From contig NZ_JADGIK010000001.1 in the NCBI RefSeq assembly GCF_015234135.1, positions 372,001 to 436,000 on the forward strand: 64,000 nt of DNA, in the 5' to 3' direction. The stretch is from Faecalibacter rhinopitheci. Its GTDB lineage: Bacteria; Bacteroidota; Bacteroidia; Flavobacteriales; Weeksellaceae. The notes below the pieces were generated by a model, which was not told the DNA's origin, searched no databases, and saw only the letters and a list, made by a program, of their open reading frames with translations. Numbering within the stretch: the stretch's first letter is position 1; each line of letters opens with the position of its first letter. Of this stretch, positions 1 to 9,486 are shown one piece after another. Position numbers and translations under genes: made by a program.

Positions 1-1
1 A

Positions 2-607
2 ATGATTGATAACTTTAAAACTATTAAAGCTCCAGTAGAAGATGTAATTTTTAAAGAATCTGGCAGTAAGTTTATTAATTATGCATTTCCTGTAGATTCT
101 GAAGATGAGGTAAATTTCTATTTAAATCAATTATATGAAAAATGGCCTGATGCAACACACCATTGCTATGCCTACTCTATTGGCATTGATGGCAAAAACT
201 TCAGAGCCAATGATGATGGAGAACCTGGTGGTTCGGCTGGTCTGCCAATATATAATCAAATATTGTCACATGAAATTACCAATGTACTTATTGTTTCTGT
301 GAGATATTATGGAGGAACGAAATTAGGTATTCCAGGTCTTGTAAAAGCTTATAAATATGCTGCGCAAGTTGTCTTAGAAGATGCCGAGATCGTAGAGAAA
401 TTTATTACTCAGCGTGTAAAGATGATTTTTAATTATGATCAGCAAGGAATTGTAGAACGAAATGTAGACCGCATGGATGGTGAAATAAAAGAGAAGAATT
501 TTACAGATAAATGTATGTTTACAATTGCTGTGAGAGCTAGTAAAATGAATGAGTTTATTAAACAATTTGATGAATATTATCAAATGGAAATCAAAATATT
601 AGATTAA
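2..607 (+). CDS. IMPACT/YigZ family protein
   Basis: A 201-residue member of the IMPACT (UPF0029/YigZ) family, cytoplasmic proteins linked in eukaryotes to control of the translation regulator GCN2 but of unclear role in bacteria. The family signature is visible: HHCYAY at residues 53-58, NDDGEPGGSAG at 70-80 and RYYGGTKLG at 101-109, followed by the small C-terminal domain (about 145-200). The ATG is at the second base of the window and the N-terminus fits the family, so the gene looks complete, but its promoter lies outside. Its stop overlaps the start of the acyltransferase gene by one base (TAATG), which suggests translational coupling. Confidence 0.93.
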   Translation: MIDNFKTIKAPVEDVIFKESGSKFINYAFPVDSEDEVNFYLNQLYEKWPDATHHCYAYSIGIDGKNFRANDDGEPGGSAGLPIYNQILSHEITNVLIVSVRYYGGTKLGIPGLVKAYKYAAQVVLEDAEIVEKFITQRVKMIFNYDQQGIVERNVDRMDGEIKEKNFTDKCMFTIAVRASKMNEFIKQFDEYYQMEIKILD

Positions 608-1653
608 TGCTAAACAGTTTAACATCGTTACGTTTTTTCTTTGCATTTGCTGTATTTTTATCACATCTAACTTTTGTTAAGACGGATTTAAAATGGTATA
701 ATGAATTAAAAAATACAGTATTCTTTGAAGGCTATGTAGGTGTAGGGTTCTTTTTTATTTTAAGTGGATTTGTTTTATCACTTAATTACTTTGAGAAAAT
801 CACAACAAATCCTAAATTTTCTTTCAAAAATTTTTATATCGCACGCATGGCGCGTATCTATCCATTGCACCTGATAACGTTCGCCATAATGATTCCGTAC
901 GTTATTATACAACAACTTTTTGGTTGGGACAAAGCCATCCTCAACCTTTTCTTATTACAATCTTTTGTACCAGATAAAGCATATTATTTCACCATAAACA
1001 ATGTTTCTTGGAGTATTTCTACCGAATTCTTTTTTTATCTAATGTTCCCTATTTATGTGATTGTTTTACATAAATTTAAATGGTTAAAATATATATTATT
1101 TTTGATTGCGGTTCCTTTATTAATATACTTCGAACCGTTAATTGCTAATAACGGCAACCTAGAAAAAGGTGTATATTATATCAATCCAATTGTTAGAAGT
1201 CTAGATTTTATCATAGGAATTATACTTTGTCAATTTTATAAGTCTATAAAAAATAAAGAAATCTCCTTTGTAAGTGGAACAATTTATGAATTTTTAGCTA
1301 TTGGCATTTTTATAGCCTTCTTTGTTGAGCATGAATTTATTCAACGCGCTTTTAGATATGGAATATATTATTGGATTCCAATTACCTTAATTGTATTGGT
1401 ATTTGCATTACAAAAAGGTGCTATTTCTCAAATCTTGCAAAATAAAACTTTAGTCTATTTAGGAGAAATTAGTTTTGGTTTTTATATGATTCACATGATT
1501 GTAATAAAGTACGGAAACTACATATTTCCTGAAGGAAATGATTTTATCAAGATATTAATCTACTTTATTACAGCAATATTATTAAGTATTTTATGTTTTG
1601 AATATTTTGAAAAACCGCTTGCTAAAAAGATTAAAACAAAATTATTGAAGTAA
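607..1653 (+). CDS. Acyltransferase family 3 membrane protein (OafA/YrhL-like)
   Basis: A 348-residue integral membrane acyltransferase of family 3, the group that O-acylates surface polysaccharides, peptidoglycan or other exported glycans. The N-terminus carries the family features LTSLRFFFA (with the conserved Arg) and a His in the first helix (FLSHL), and SWSISTEFFFY near residue 140 is the usual SWSLxxE motif. About ten hydrophobic segments follow one another to the C-terminus, which ends in a basic tail. It starts one base inside the stop codon of the IMPACT gene, and a bidirectional terminator follows. The acceptor cannot be told from the sequence; no polysaccharide cluster is nearby. 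Confidence 0.9.
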   Translation: MLNSLTSLRFFFAFAVFLSHLTFVKTDLKWYNELKNTVFFEGYVGVGFFFILSGFVLSLNYFEKITTNPKFSFKNFYIARMARIYPLHLITFAIMIPYVIIQQLFGWDKAILNLFLLQSFVPDKAYYFTINNVSWSISTEFFFYLMFPIYVIVLHKFKWLKYILFLIAVPLLIYFEPLIANNGNLEKGVYYINPIVRSLDFIIGIILCQFYKSIKNKEISFVSGTIYEFLAIGIFIAFFVEHEFIQRAFRYGIYYWIPITLIVLVFALQKGAISQILQNKTLVYLGEISFGFYMIHMIVIKYGNYIFPEGNDFIKILIYFITAILLSILCFEYFEKPLAKKIKTKLLK

Positions 1654-1659
1654 AAAAAA

Positions 1660-1687
1660 GGGATGTAATTATTACATCCCTTTTTTA
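1660..1687. terminator. Bidirectional intrinsic terminator
   Basis: A perfect 10-bp inverted repeat (GGGATGTAAT/ATTACATCCC, 1-nt centre) flanked by A-tract on the left and T-tract on the right, between the convergent acyltransferase and porin genes. It can serve both strands. Confidence 0.85.
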
Positions 1688-1688
1688 T

Positions 1689-2909
1689 CTATATACCAAT
1701 TTCAACTTGTAAACGGGCATACCAATTATTTTTTTCAGTATTATTATAGTATTTTAAATTTTCATACGTTACTTCCGCTTGTAATTTAAAAGCATGTTCC
1801 CAAATATATTTTGTAAGTCCTAAACTCCATTGGTTTGTATTAGGAGTAAATTCAAAAATATCTTTATTTACTCTCTGAGTAGAAAATCTACCAATTAATT
1901 CATAATTTTTAGGAAAGGTGTAAGAAGCTTGAAAATCCTGACCATATCCTGCATAAACATATTTATAATCATCCATATCTTCTGGATTATACGAAAATAT
2001 ATTTTGTGCATTTCTGTTCATATACCCATACATTAATGCCCATCCTCTGTATTTAAACATTGCATCTAAGAATAACGAATTAATATCTGTGGCATTAAAG
2101 AGTTCATCCCCTAATTGGCCTTGTGTACGATGCGCTTTATTGTTATAAGAGTAAGCTGCCGAAACCATTAATTTAGGTTTTTGTTCCTTCAGAATATCAC
2201 CTTCGAAATTAGTACCATCATTTCTAAATGCTCCAAATGGCATTAACTCTACCTTCCCTGTGTAGGCTAATCCTGTGTCTTTATAAGAAGTCCAATTCCT
2301 TCCTTCACCACTAGAAATTGCTCCACGTACTGTATAAGAGAATTTATTTTTAAATTTTCTATTATGCTGCACTTGTAATCCAAAATCACGATCTATATTA
2401 AAATCTGCATTATTTATGGAACGATCTGTTAATTGTAAAGCTCCAGAAGAATTTATACGTTGTCTATTTCCGGGCAATTTAGTTTGCCCAAATCCAAAAC
2501 TCCAATTATTATTAGGTTTATAAAATATCATTGCATCTCGTATGATATTTGTATTTTTTCCTTCTTCAGCTGCACCTACATCTCCTGATGCAAAAGACAA
2601 TTGAATTGAATATTCAAATTTAGGACTTCCAATATATCCATCAAAACGTAAGCGCAAACGTCTAATTTGTGCATCTATTACGTCTTCTTCATCTTGATTA
2701 TCAATATAAGTTAATCTGTTTTGCATTCTAAATCTAATATTCACTTGATAAAGGCTGTCAGCGGATGTAATACCTAAGCCATCACCATAACTATAGTAAG
2801 GCATCATCGTATTTTTGTATACTTCCTCTTTGGGCTTGATCGAATCAACTTGCGCATATACTGATCCAGATATCACGATTAAAATTACTGAAAATAGATT
2901 TCTCATCAT
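1689..2909 (-). CDS. Porin of the phosphate-selective OprO/OprP type
   Basis: A 406-residue outer-membrane beta-barrel. The N-terminus is a classic signal peptide ending in VYAQ. The rest alternates polar and aromatic residues as in porins, with repeated short strands such as RFRMQNRLTY, RRLRLRFDGY and FKLQAEVTYENL, and a final strand ending in LQVEIGI. It fits the phosphate-selective porin O/P family; in Bacteroidota such proteins are often linked to anion or phosphate uptake, but substrate selectivity is an inference here. Two consecutive ATG codons occur at the start and either could be used. It is transcribed alone and ends at the shared terminator. Confidence 0.85.
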   Translation of the reverse strand: MMRNLFSVILIVISGSVYAQVDSIKPKEEVYKNTMMPYYSYGDGLGITSADSLYQVNIRFRMQNRLTYIDNQDEEDVIDAQIRRLRLRFDGYIGSPKFEYSIQLSFASGDVGAAEEGKNTNIIRDAMIFYKPNNNWSFGFGQTKLPGNRQRINSSGALQLTDRSINNADFNIDRDFGLQVQHNRKFKNKFSYTVRGAISSGEGRNWTSYKDTGLAYTGKVELMPFGAFRNDGTNFEGDILKEQKPKLMVSAAYSYNNKAHRTQGQLGDELFNATDINSLFLDAMFKYRGWALMYGYMNRNAQNIFSYNPEDMDDYKYVYAGYGQDFQASYTFPKNYELIGRFSTQRVNKDIFEFTPNTNQWSLGLTKYIWEHAFKLQAEVTYENLKYYNNTEKNNWYARLQVEIGI

Positions 2910-2987
2910 TAAATAATATACGCGAAAATAGGAAATTTTACAATTATTTAAGATTAACTTAACGTTAAATCATTAAATATAAACTAT

Positions 2988-3521
2988 TTAAAAATCACCT
3001 ATTAACTCCCCAAAATTAGATATTCTGTGATCTTGTTCGACTAAGAATATTTCTAATTCATTTGGGTTATTGTAATCATAAATTTCGAAGTGAGCTTTGG
3101 TTTGATCTGCGTTTAGTACCTCATCATGTAAGCCAATAATTACTTTTGTACATGTAAATTTATCCATCGGTTTTAAATACGAAACCAAATGTTTTGGAAA
3201 ATTATCTTCGTATTTATACATTAATTCTACTAATGGATTTATTAAGATTAATTCACATTTTTTTCCAATCTCTAGAAGCATTTGTTGAATTTGCCAAGCA
3301 AAATTCCCCCCAACTGAACTTCCTATTAATGTAATTGGATGCTGCACTGTTTCTAGCATATGAAATGTATTTTCAATAAACACATCAATAGGATCATTAT
3401 ACTTCCATTCTAAACAAACTGCCGTCTGGTATTTTTGTTGAATTAAAGTAAATTTTCTTGAACTTCTTGATCCATATAATCCATGTATATAAAAAACGCT
3501 ATTTCCTTCTGCTATCATCAT
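2988..3521 (-). CDS. YqiA/YcfP-family alpha/beta-hydrolase (putative esterase)
   Basis: A 177-residue alpha/beta-hydrolase of the YqiA/UPF0227 type. The N-terminal strand with YIHGLYGS gives the oxyanion loop, GSSVGG (67-72) is the nucleophile elbow with Ser69, Asp133 (LHDEV) and His165 (EQDHRI) complete a plausible Ser-Asp-His triad. The length matches the family. No signal peptide, so probably cytoplasmic. Substrate unknown; E. coli YqiA hydrolyses short acyl esters in vitro. A TACTTTTG promoter element lies about 20 bases upstream of the start. Two ATG codons are adjacent at the start. Confidence 0.82.
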   Translation of the reverse strand: MMIAEGNSVFYIHGLYGSRSSRKFTLIQQKYQTAVCLEWKYNDPIDVFIENTFHMLETVQHPITLIGSSVGGNFAWQIQQMLLEIGKKCELILINPLVELMYKYEDNFPKHLVSYLKPMDKFTCTKVIIGLHDEVLNADQTKAHFEIYDYNNPNELEIFLVEQDHRISNFGELIGDF

Positions 3522-3541
3522 TGTCTTTTAAAAAACGAATG

Positions 3542-3549
3542 CAAAAGTA
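3542..3549 (-). promoter_or_regulatory. -7 promoter element (TACTTTTG) for the YqiA-like gene
   Basis: Exact match to the Bacteroidota -7 consensus TAnnTTTG on the minus strand, about 20 bases before the start codon. The -33 element is not clear. Confidence 0.55.
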
Positions 3550-3637
3550 TTAAAATTATGTTATTTTTATTCACTATTAGTTTAACTTTATATTCCCAAA
3601 ACAATGCATGTATTTATTAAACAATATGATACAAAAA

Positions 3638-3667
3638 AAATGATTCAAAAATCAATTTGAATCATTT
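3638..3667 (-). terminator. Intrinsic terminator after the S9 peptidase gene
   Basis: Inverted repeat AAATGATTCAA/TTGAATCATTT with an A-run on its left, which is a U-tract for minus-strand transcription. It lies just past the stop codon of the peptidase gene. Confidence 0.75.
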
Positions 3668-3685
3668 ATACATTTTTTATAGTAA

Positions 3686-6571
3686 TTAATTAATGGTATT
3701 TGTCTGATCTTCTACTTCAAATCCCCAATCAATTCCTTTCATAGTTGCTGGAACACCTGTAGTCATCCATTTCGGAGCTGGAAGATCCTTTAAATAATGA
3801 TCAAAAAATTGTTGTTGTCTCTTTTGAATATCGTTTCTATTGGCACGATTCATTAAATTGTGATCGTCTCCATTATAATTTAATAACCAAGCAGGTTTTC
3901 CTAAACGACGAAGCGCCATAAACATTTCCACACCTTGATACCACGGCACAGCACCATCTTGGTCATTGTGCATAATTGCTACTGGTGTTTGTACATTTGG
4001 CATATAAAATAAAGGAGAATTTTCGATGTATAAATCATGTGCTTCCCAAAGATTTTTTCCAATTCTACTTTGAGTTTTTTCATATTGAAATTGTCTAGAC
4101 ATTCCGGTTGTCCAGCGAATTCCACCATAAGCAGATGTCATATTAACCACCGGTGCACCAGACCAAGCAGCAGCGTACATATTAGTTCTCGTAATTAAAT
4201 GCGCGACTTGGTACCCTCCCCAACTTTGACCTTGTATACCTATTTTGTCACCTTTTACCCATTTATTTTTTTTAAGTGCTTCTACACCAGAATTAATATA
4301 ATCTTCGGCTGATTTTCCTGGTTTCCCGTCTTCATATGAAATATCTGGAGTAAATACTAAATACCCATTACTTACAAAGTATGAATGATTTAATCGAGAT
4401 CTTGTTGGCGCAGGTTCTTGATATCTATTTAGATTATCTGTCATTTTTTCATAAAAATAAACGATCATTGGATATTGTATATTCTCATCAAAATTCTCTG
4501 GTTTGTATAATATTCCTTTTGCTTTTTTCCCAGAATATGTTTTCCACTCAACAATTTCAGAAGTTTCCCATATATAATCTTTTTGCTGTGGGTTAATTGA
4601 TGAAAGTTTGGTCTCATTTACAAAATCCTTTGAAACATAAACGTCCGCAGGATTAATAACAGTTTCTTTTGTATAAATATATACTTCAGAATCTTTTGCT
4701 TTTTTCATATTCTGAGCTGCATACATATTTGACATCTTAACCAGCTCAGGATTTTTAGATTTATCTATAATTGTTTTATAAACTCCTGATGCTTTTGTAG
4801 TGTTATTAAAAGCAGTTAAATAAATCGGTTGATTTCTTTCTAATACCTTAATATCATCATGCAAACGTTCTACCTTAAAAGTAATATCATTTTTACGACC
4901 ATAGCCATTTGTAACATTATTTGGTTTTTTATTACCTGTTAAATCGAACTCCCATATATCATAACGATCTCTTATCAAAACAGTATCGTCATTTGAGGTA
5001 AAATAAACTAAACCATATTCCCTTGCAGTTGTTGGCATATCGTTTTCTTCATCTTCAAAAGAAACTTTTAGCTTTTTATTCAAAACATTTGTCTCTTTAG
5101 TTACTGGATTGTAAGAATACCATAAATGGTCCATTCTATTATAATATACAATGTATTTTCCCGATGGAGATGCTGTAACTCTTCCTTCTAATCCTTTTAC
5201 AAAGAGTTCTCTTTTTCCAGAATTTAAATCAACGATATAATAATCTTTTTTACTAGATGCTTCCCATTGTGTTGACAATCGATATAAATTATCTGATGAA
5301 CCGATAGCGTAATTTGCATTACCGTCGTTTACTAATTCTATTTGGTTCATTTCAGCATCTGCTAATTGTAGAAATTTAGAAGGTTGAAGTGGATCAACGA
5401 CCGCTAAATAAGATCTTTTCTTATCTCTTTCTACATTTTTTAACTGCATAGGCTGAATGTCATTTTCATTCCAATGCCAAATATCAACTTTTGCATGATC
5501 CTCTGCTATTAGTGTCGTATCTGCAACAATTGGTTTAGGAGCTATTCCTACAAAAAGTTTTTTACCATCTTTACTAAAATTAGGTGATCTATGTTCTGAA
5601 ATAACCCAATCAGATTTTAAATTGTCCAATTTTATAGAATCTATTTTACCTGTAACAGGCAATTTAGAATAATAAAATTGATAAACTTTAGATTTTACTT
5701 TATCATCCTCTTTAGATCCTACAAAAGAAACTTGATTCCCATTTTCATTAAATGTGAAATGCTTATAATCTCCTTTACCTTCGACCAAAAGTTGTTTTGT
5801 AAAATTTGATGTATTTACCAAATAAACTCCATAAACTGACTTATCTGTAGAATCTTTCTTTTCAGGTTTTGTAGAAAAAATTAAATGTTTCCCATTTTCA
5901 CTAAAGTCATATTCAATTACGTTTTTATAACTTTCCTTTTTTCCTGTCAATAGATTTCTTAATACTAATTCAGACGGTTCAACTTTTTTATTATCTTTTT
6001 TTACGTCAGGTTTTTTCGACTTTGTTTTTGTTGAATCAACAATGTCATCTTTATATTTTGTATAAGCTACAAAAGAACCTCCTTTTATTGGATATTTAAA
6101 CGATTTTAAAAGTGGTAATTTTTCTATTTTTTGAGTAGATAAATTTATTATACCAATTGAATCTTTTGCAATCTCGTTTTCTTTTTTCTTCTTTATTTTA
6201 ACTTCTTTTAAATCTTTGTAAAAAGGTTTGATTTTAAAAATTGCAAATTTAGAATCAGACGTAAATTTAAGTTCATCACCTCTGTGAATATCAAAATTTT
6301 TATTTGTCGAAATCCCAAATACAGCTAATGTATTATCACTTTCTTGCGTTTTTATTTGGTAAGCAGCCCAATTTCCATCATTTGAAAGTAATTGATAACC
6401 TATCGATTGCCATTCGTCATAAACAGTATGGTCTAAAGGTTTTTTCTGCGCATTTATTTGTACAGATAATAAAGATACAGCTGCTAATACAACTGCTTTT
6501 TTTCTTATAAAATCTTGTGCATAATCCACAAATAAGTTGGAGTTGGTTTTAGAGAATAAATCTTGAATCAT
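3686..6571 (-). CDS. S9-family peptidase (prolyl oligopeptidase/DPP IV-like), exported
   Basis: A roughly 960-residue serine peptidase of family S9. The N-terminal ~690 residues form the beta-propeller region, and the C-terminal ~270 residues the alpha/beta-hydrolase domain with GQSWGGYQ (nucleophile Ser near residue 783), Asp in NDQDGAVPW (near 870) and His in DDHNLM (near 902). A hydrophobic stretch ending in NAQ (residues ~30-42) looks like a signal peptide, although the basic N-terminal extension before it is long. The longest frame begins with a TTG at 6598; the first ATG, at 6571, is preferred. A GTG near 6529 would give a shorter, more normal signal peptide and cannot be excluded. Such enzymes release dipeptides or degrade short peptides in the periplasm. 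Confidence 0.92.
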   Translation of the reverse strand: MIQDLFSKTNSNLFVDYAQDFIRKKAVVLAAVSLLSVQINAQKKPLDHTVYDEWQSIGYQLLSNDGNWAAYQIKTQESDNTLAVFGISTNKNFDIHRGDELKFTSDSKFAIFKIKPFYKDLKEVKIKKKKENEIAKDSIGIINLSTQKIEKLPLLKSFKYPIKGGSFVAYTKYKDDIVDSTKTKSKKPDVKKDNKKVEPSELVLRNLLTGKKESYKNVIEYDFSENGKHLIFSTKPEKKDSTDKSVYGVYLVNTSNFTKQLLVEGKGDYKHFTFNENGNQVSFVGSKEDDKVKSKVYQFYYSKLPVTGKIDSIKLDNLKSDWVISEHRSPNFSKDGKKLFVGIAPKPIVADTTLIAEDHAKVDIWHWNENDIQPMQLKNVERDKKRSYLAVVDPLQPSKFLQLADAEMNQIELVNDGNANYAIGSSDNLYRLSTQWEASSKKDYYIVDLNSGKRELFVKGLEGRVTASPSGKYIVYYNRMDHLWYSYNPVTKETNVLNKKLKVSFEDEENDMPTTAREYGLVYFTSNDDTVLIRDRYDIWEFDLTGNKKPNNVTNGYGRKNDITFKVERLHDDIKVLERNQPIYLTAFNNTTKASGVYKTIIDKSKNPELVKMSNMYAAQNMKKAKDSEVYIYTKETVINPADVYVSKDFVNETKLSSINPQQKDYIWETSEIVEWKTYSGKKAKGILYKPENFDENIQYPMIVYFYEKMTDNLNRYQEPAPTRSRLNHSYFVSNGYLVFTPDISYEDGKPGKSAEDYINSGVEALKKNKWVKGDKIGIQGQSWGGYQVAHLITRTNMYAAAWSGAPVVNMTSAYGGIRWTTGMSRQFQYEKTQSRIGKNLWEAHDLYIENSPLFYMPNVQTPVAIMHNDQDGAVPWYQGVEMFMALRRLGKPAWLLNYNGDDHNLMNRANRNDIQKRQQQFFDHYLKDLPAPKWMTTGVPATMKGIDWGFEVEDQTNTIN

Positions 6572-6656
6572 GAGTGTTTTTTTATTTAGTGGAACCAAAT
6601 TAAGTATTTAAAGTTAGAATTGGAGTTGAAATAAACATTAAAATTATTAAAACCCT

Positions 6657-6664
6657 TAATTTTG
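6657..6664 (+). promoter_or_regulatory. -7 promoter element (TAATTTTG) for the MBL phosphodiesterase gene
   Basis: Exact TAnnTTTG match 17 bases before the ATG. Confidence 0.55.
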
Positions 6665-6681
6665 AGAAAAATTATATTAAA

Positions 6682-7623
6682 ATGAAAAAATTACTAACTG
6701 CTATTTTATTGAGCAGTAATATTTTAAGTTTTGGTCAAGCTATAGAAATAGTTCCACTTGGCGTATATGGTGGCTCTGATGAGAGTAACTTATCGGCCTA
6801 TTTGGTAGGCGAACATACAAAGAATGAATATATTTCTATGGATGCTGGCACAATATATTCCGGACTTAAAGAGGCTATTAAACTTAAAACATTTGATACA
6901 TCTATCCATAATGTATTAAATGATTATATCAAAAGTTATTTTATATCTCATGGTCATTTAGATCACTTAAGCGGATTGGTGATTAATTCGCCAGAAGATA
7001 GCAAAAAACCTATCTATGGTACACCAGAAATGATTGAAGTTTTAAAAAACAATTATTTTACAAATGCAGCTTGGGCTAACTTCGGAAGTGAAGGTGAAAG
7101 TCCCATTATTAATAAATATCAATACAAATCCTTTTCTAACCAGAAAGAATTTAAAATAGACGGAACTAAATTATCAGCAAAAATTTTTGAACTAAGTCAT
7201 GTAAATCCATGGAAAAGTGCAGCTTTATTAATTTCGACAAAAGATCAATCTTTAATATATTTTGGAGACACTGGTGCTGACCGTATAGAGAAAACTAATA
7301 AATTAGAAAATATTTGGAAAGCAATTGCTCCGGAGATTAAATCAGGGAAATTAAAAACAATCATGTTGGAAGTTTCATTCCCTAACTCGCAACCTGAAAC
7401 AAGCTTATTCGGACATTTAACGCCTAAATTATTTATGGAAGAAATGAATGTTTTGGCGAAATATACTGGTATAAAATATTTAAATAATTTAAACATAATT
7501 ATTACCCATATTAAACCTAAAGGTGATTATCCGGAAGTGATTAAAAAAGAATTAGCCGAATTGAATACGCTTAATCTCAAATTTATTTATCCTCAGCAAG
7601 GAAAACGAATTGTTATAAAATAA
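6682..7623 (+). CDS. Class II 3',5'-cyclic-nucleotide phosphodiesterase-like MBL hydrolase, exported
   Basis: A 313-residue metallo-beta-lactamase-fold protein with a signal peptide (MKKLLTAILLSSNILSFGQA). The zinc ligand motif is SHGHLDHLSG (His90, His92, Asp94, His95). Further ligands fit LSHVNPW near 173, FGDTGAD near 194, LFGHLTP near 242 and ITHIKPKG near 270. This pattern is that of the class II cyclic-nucleotide phosphodiesterases (yeast Pde1, Vibrio periplasmic CpdP). It would hydrolyse cAMP or a related phosphoester in the periplasm; the substrate is inferred from family membership only. Transcribed alone from its own promoter, divergent from the S9 peptidase gene. Confidence 0.85.
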   Translation: MKKLLTAILLSSNILSFGQAIEIVPLGVYGGSDESNLSAYLVGEHTKNEYISMDAGTIYSGLKEAIKLKTFDTSIHNVLNDYIKSYFISHGHLDHLSGLVINSPEDSKKPIYGTPEMIEVLKNNYFTNAAWANFGSEGESPIINKYQYKSFSNQKEFKIDGTKLSAKIFELSHVNPWKSAALLISTKDQSLIYFGDTGADRIEKTNKLENIWKAIAPEIKSGKLKTIMLEVSFPNSQPETSLFGHLTPKLFMEEMNVLAKYTGIKYLNNLNIIITHIKPKGDYPEVIKKELAELNTLNLKFIYPQQGKRIVIK

Positions 7624-7649
7624 CTATTTTTAGTAATTTATTAAATTAA

Positions 7650-7691
7650 GACGGAATAATTTATATTATAATTATTAAAAACCGTCAATTT
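7650..7691 (+). terminator. Possible weak terminator
   Basis: Interrupted inverted repeat GACGG...CCGTC with an inner AATAATT/AATTATT pairing, followed by AATTTTT, downstream of the MBL gene. The stem has an internal bulge, so confidence is low. Confidence 0.4.
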
Positions 7692-7747
7692 TTATAAAGT
7701 TAACAAATATCAGGTCTTTATATTTCTATAATAGTTAGTTGCTTTTA

Positions 7748-7755
7748 TATATTTG
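7748..7755 (+). promoter_or_regulatory. -7 promoter element (TATATTTG) for the 146-residue protein gene
   Basis: Exact TAnnTTTG match ending 14 bases before the ATG at 7770. Confidence 0.55.
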
Positions 7756-7769
7756 GTTAAACCACATAT

Positions 7770-8210
7770 ATGACGCCACAAATTGGAGAAGTCTTCTTGA
7801 TGGAAGATGAACAATATTTTATAGATGAACATCCATTACATCAGTATTTTTTAAACTTAAATTACCCGCCATATTTCACTCCTCCATCGCCTACTTGCTG
7901 GAGAGGATATTATGGGAAATGGAAATTAGAAAATGACAAACTTTATTTAATAAATTTTAGAGGATACGTTGAAGGATTTGATGAGGTTGACATCAATTTT
8001 TTATTTCCTTTACAAGAAAAAGTGGAAGCAACTTGGTATTCAGGTATTATAAAAGTTCCACAAGGAAAAGTGGTTCTTTGGCATGAAACTTTGAATTCTT
8101 CTATTTACGAAGAATATCTACATCTTACTTTTGAGAATGGGAAATTAATTAATTTTGAATGCAGAGATTCAAATGTATCTCTTGAGTTACATGATAATAA
8201 TACCATATAA
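7770..8210 (+). CDS. Conserved-looking hypothetical protein, 146 residues
   Basis: Function not recognised. It is a 146-residue soluble protein with no signal peptide or membrane segment, rich in aromatic residues (CWRGYYGKWKLEN, ATWYSG, VVLWHE) and in predicted short beta-strands. The pattern W-R-G-Y...W-K-L-E-N-D-K-L-Y-L in its centre, followed by a phrase about a plateau value (FPLQEKVEATWYSG) and an E-E-Y-L-H-L-T-F-E-N-G strand, resembles small proteins annotated as hypothetical in many bacteria. It is transcribed alone, with its own -7 element and an upstream hairpin. An immunity-type role was considered but nothing nearby supports it. Confidence 0.7.
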   Translation: MTPQIGEVFLMEDEQYFIDEHPLHQYFLNLNYPPYFTPPSPTCWRGYYGKWKLENDKLYLINFRGYVEGFDEVDINFLFPLQEKVEATWYSGIIKVPQGKVVLWHETLNSSIYEEYLHLTFENGKLINFECRDSNVSLELHDNNTI

Positions 8211-8305
8211 ATTGAAAAATTCTTTATCACTAATGGAGTGACGATATATAGCTAGATTATTTAGATATCTAAATATTTATAAAATTATCGTTGTTTTGTT
8301 AAAAT

Positions 8306-8333
8306 AAGCCATTATTCTTTTGAATAATGGCTT
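8306..8333 (-). terminator. Intrinsic terminator after the OYE gene
   Basis: Perfect 12-bp inverted repeat AAGCCATTATTC/GAATAATGGCTT with a TTTT loop, just past the stop codon of the minus-strand oxidoreductase gene. Confidence 0.75.
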
Positions 8334-8346
8334 TAATATATAATTT

Positions 8347-9444
8347 TTATAAATTATCAAGAGTTGGATAATCTGTATAACCTTTTTCTCCTGGCGTGTA
8401 AAAAGTAGAAGAATCAGGTGTATTTAATTCAGCATCCAATTTAAATCGCTCTACCAAATCAGGATTTGCAATGAATGGCACTCCGAAAGAAACCAAATCT
8501 GCATCCCCATCTTCTAATACTTTTATCGCTTTTTCTTTATCAAATGATTTATTAATTATCAATGTACCATTATATAAAGGTCTAAAATGTTTTGCAACTT
8601 CTTTAATAGCAAAAGGCAAGTCATCAATTGGTGCAAACGGTTCTGTTATATGTAAATAAGCTAAATCATATTCATTTAATTTCTTAACAATATACTCGAA
8701 TGTTGGGATTGATTCCTCATCCATTGTAGCACCTAAAACTTTATGTAATGTAGGATTTAAACGAATTCCGACTTTAATAAATGGAATTACTTCTTTTAAT
8801 GCTTCTAAGGTTTCAAATAAGAAACGTGCTCTATTTTCTATAGATCCACCATATTCATCCGTACGTAGATTTGTTGTTTTACTAAAAAATTGGTGAAATA
8901 AATAACCATTAGCTGAGTGCAATTCAACACCATCAAATCCAGCAATCAACGCATTTTCTGCAGCTTTTTTAAAATCTTGAATCGTTTGTAGTATATCTTC
9001 CTTTGTCATTGCTTTTGGCGTTACAGTATCTTCAAAACCATTTTCTGTATACGCTTGCGTATTCGGATTAATAGCCGAAGGTGCCATAGGCAATTCTCCA
9101 TTTAATAAACTAGGATGAGAAATTGCTCCAACATGCCAAATCTGAGCAAATATTTTTCCTCCTTTGTCGTGTACAGCTTTTGTAACTAATTTCCATCCTT
9201 CCACTTGTTCAGGAGTATAAATAGATGGAACATTTATATAACCAATTCCTTGAGGGCTTACAAAAGTTCCTTCTGTAATGATTAATCCAGCTGATGCGCG
9301 TTGTGCATAATATTCAGCAGTTAATTCTGTAGCTACTTTACCTTCATTATCCGAGCGAGATCTGGTCATTGGAGCCATAACCATACGGTTGTTTAATGTG
9401 ATATCTTTTAAATTATATTGACTAAATAAGATTTTATTTTCCAT
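8347..9444 (-). CDS. NADH:flavin oxidoreductase, Old Yellow Enzyme family (alkene reductase)
   Basis: A 365-residue FMN-dependent TIM-barrel enzyme of the Old Yellow Enzyme family, the group of NemA and related enzymes that reduce activated alkenes, maleimides, quinones or nitro compounds with NAD(P)H. Visible motifs are VMAPMTRSR (23-30), QIWHVGAISHPS, GFDGVELHSANGYLFHQFF (around 170-187) and TDEYGGSIENRARF, the strongest family signature. Length is typical. It stands alone between terminators. Upstream are a TATATTTG promoter element and a perfect GATCAA-ACCG-TTGATC palindrome, which suggests control by a dimeric repressor responding to electrophiles, as for nemA in E. coli; no regulator gene is adjacent. 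Confidence 0.94.
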   Translation of the reverse strand: MENKILFSQYNLKDITLNNRMVMAPMTRSRSDNEGKVATELTAEYYAQRASAGLIITEGTFVSPQGIGYINVPSIYTPEQVEGWKLVTKAVHDKGGKIFAQIWHVGAISHPSLLNGELPMAPSAINPNTQAYTENGFEDTVTPKAMTKEDILQTIQDFKKAAENALIAGFDGVELHSANGYLFHQFFSKTTNLRTDEYGGSIENRARFLFETLEALKEVIPFIKVGIRLNPTLHKVLGATMDEESIPTFEYIVKKLNEYDLAYLHITEPFAPIDDLPFAIKEVAKHFRPLYNGTLIINKSFDKEKAIKVLEDGDADLVSFGVPFIANPDLVERFKLDAELNTPDSSTFYTPGEKGYTDYPTLDNL

Positions 9445-9466
9445 AAATTTTATTGATTAGATAAGA

Positions 9467-9474
9467 CAAATATA
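9467..9474 (-). promoter_or_regulatory. -7 promoter element (TATATTTG) for the OYE gene
   Basis: Exact TAnnTTTG match on the minus strand, 22 bases before the start codon. Confidence 0.6.
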
Positions 9475-9486
9475 TATTACAAATAT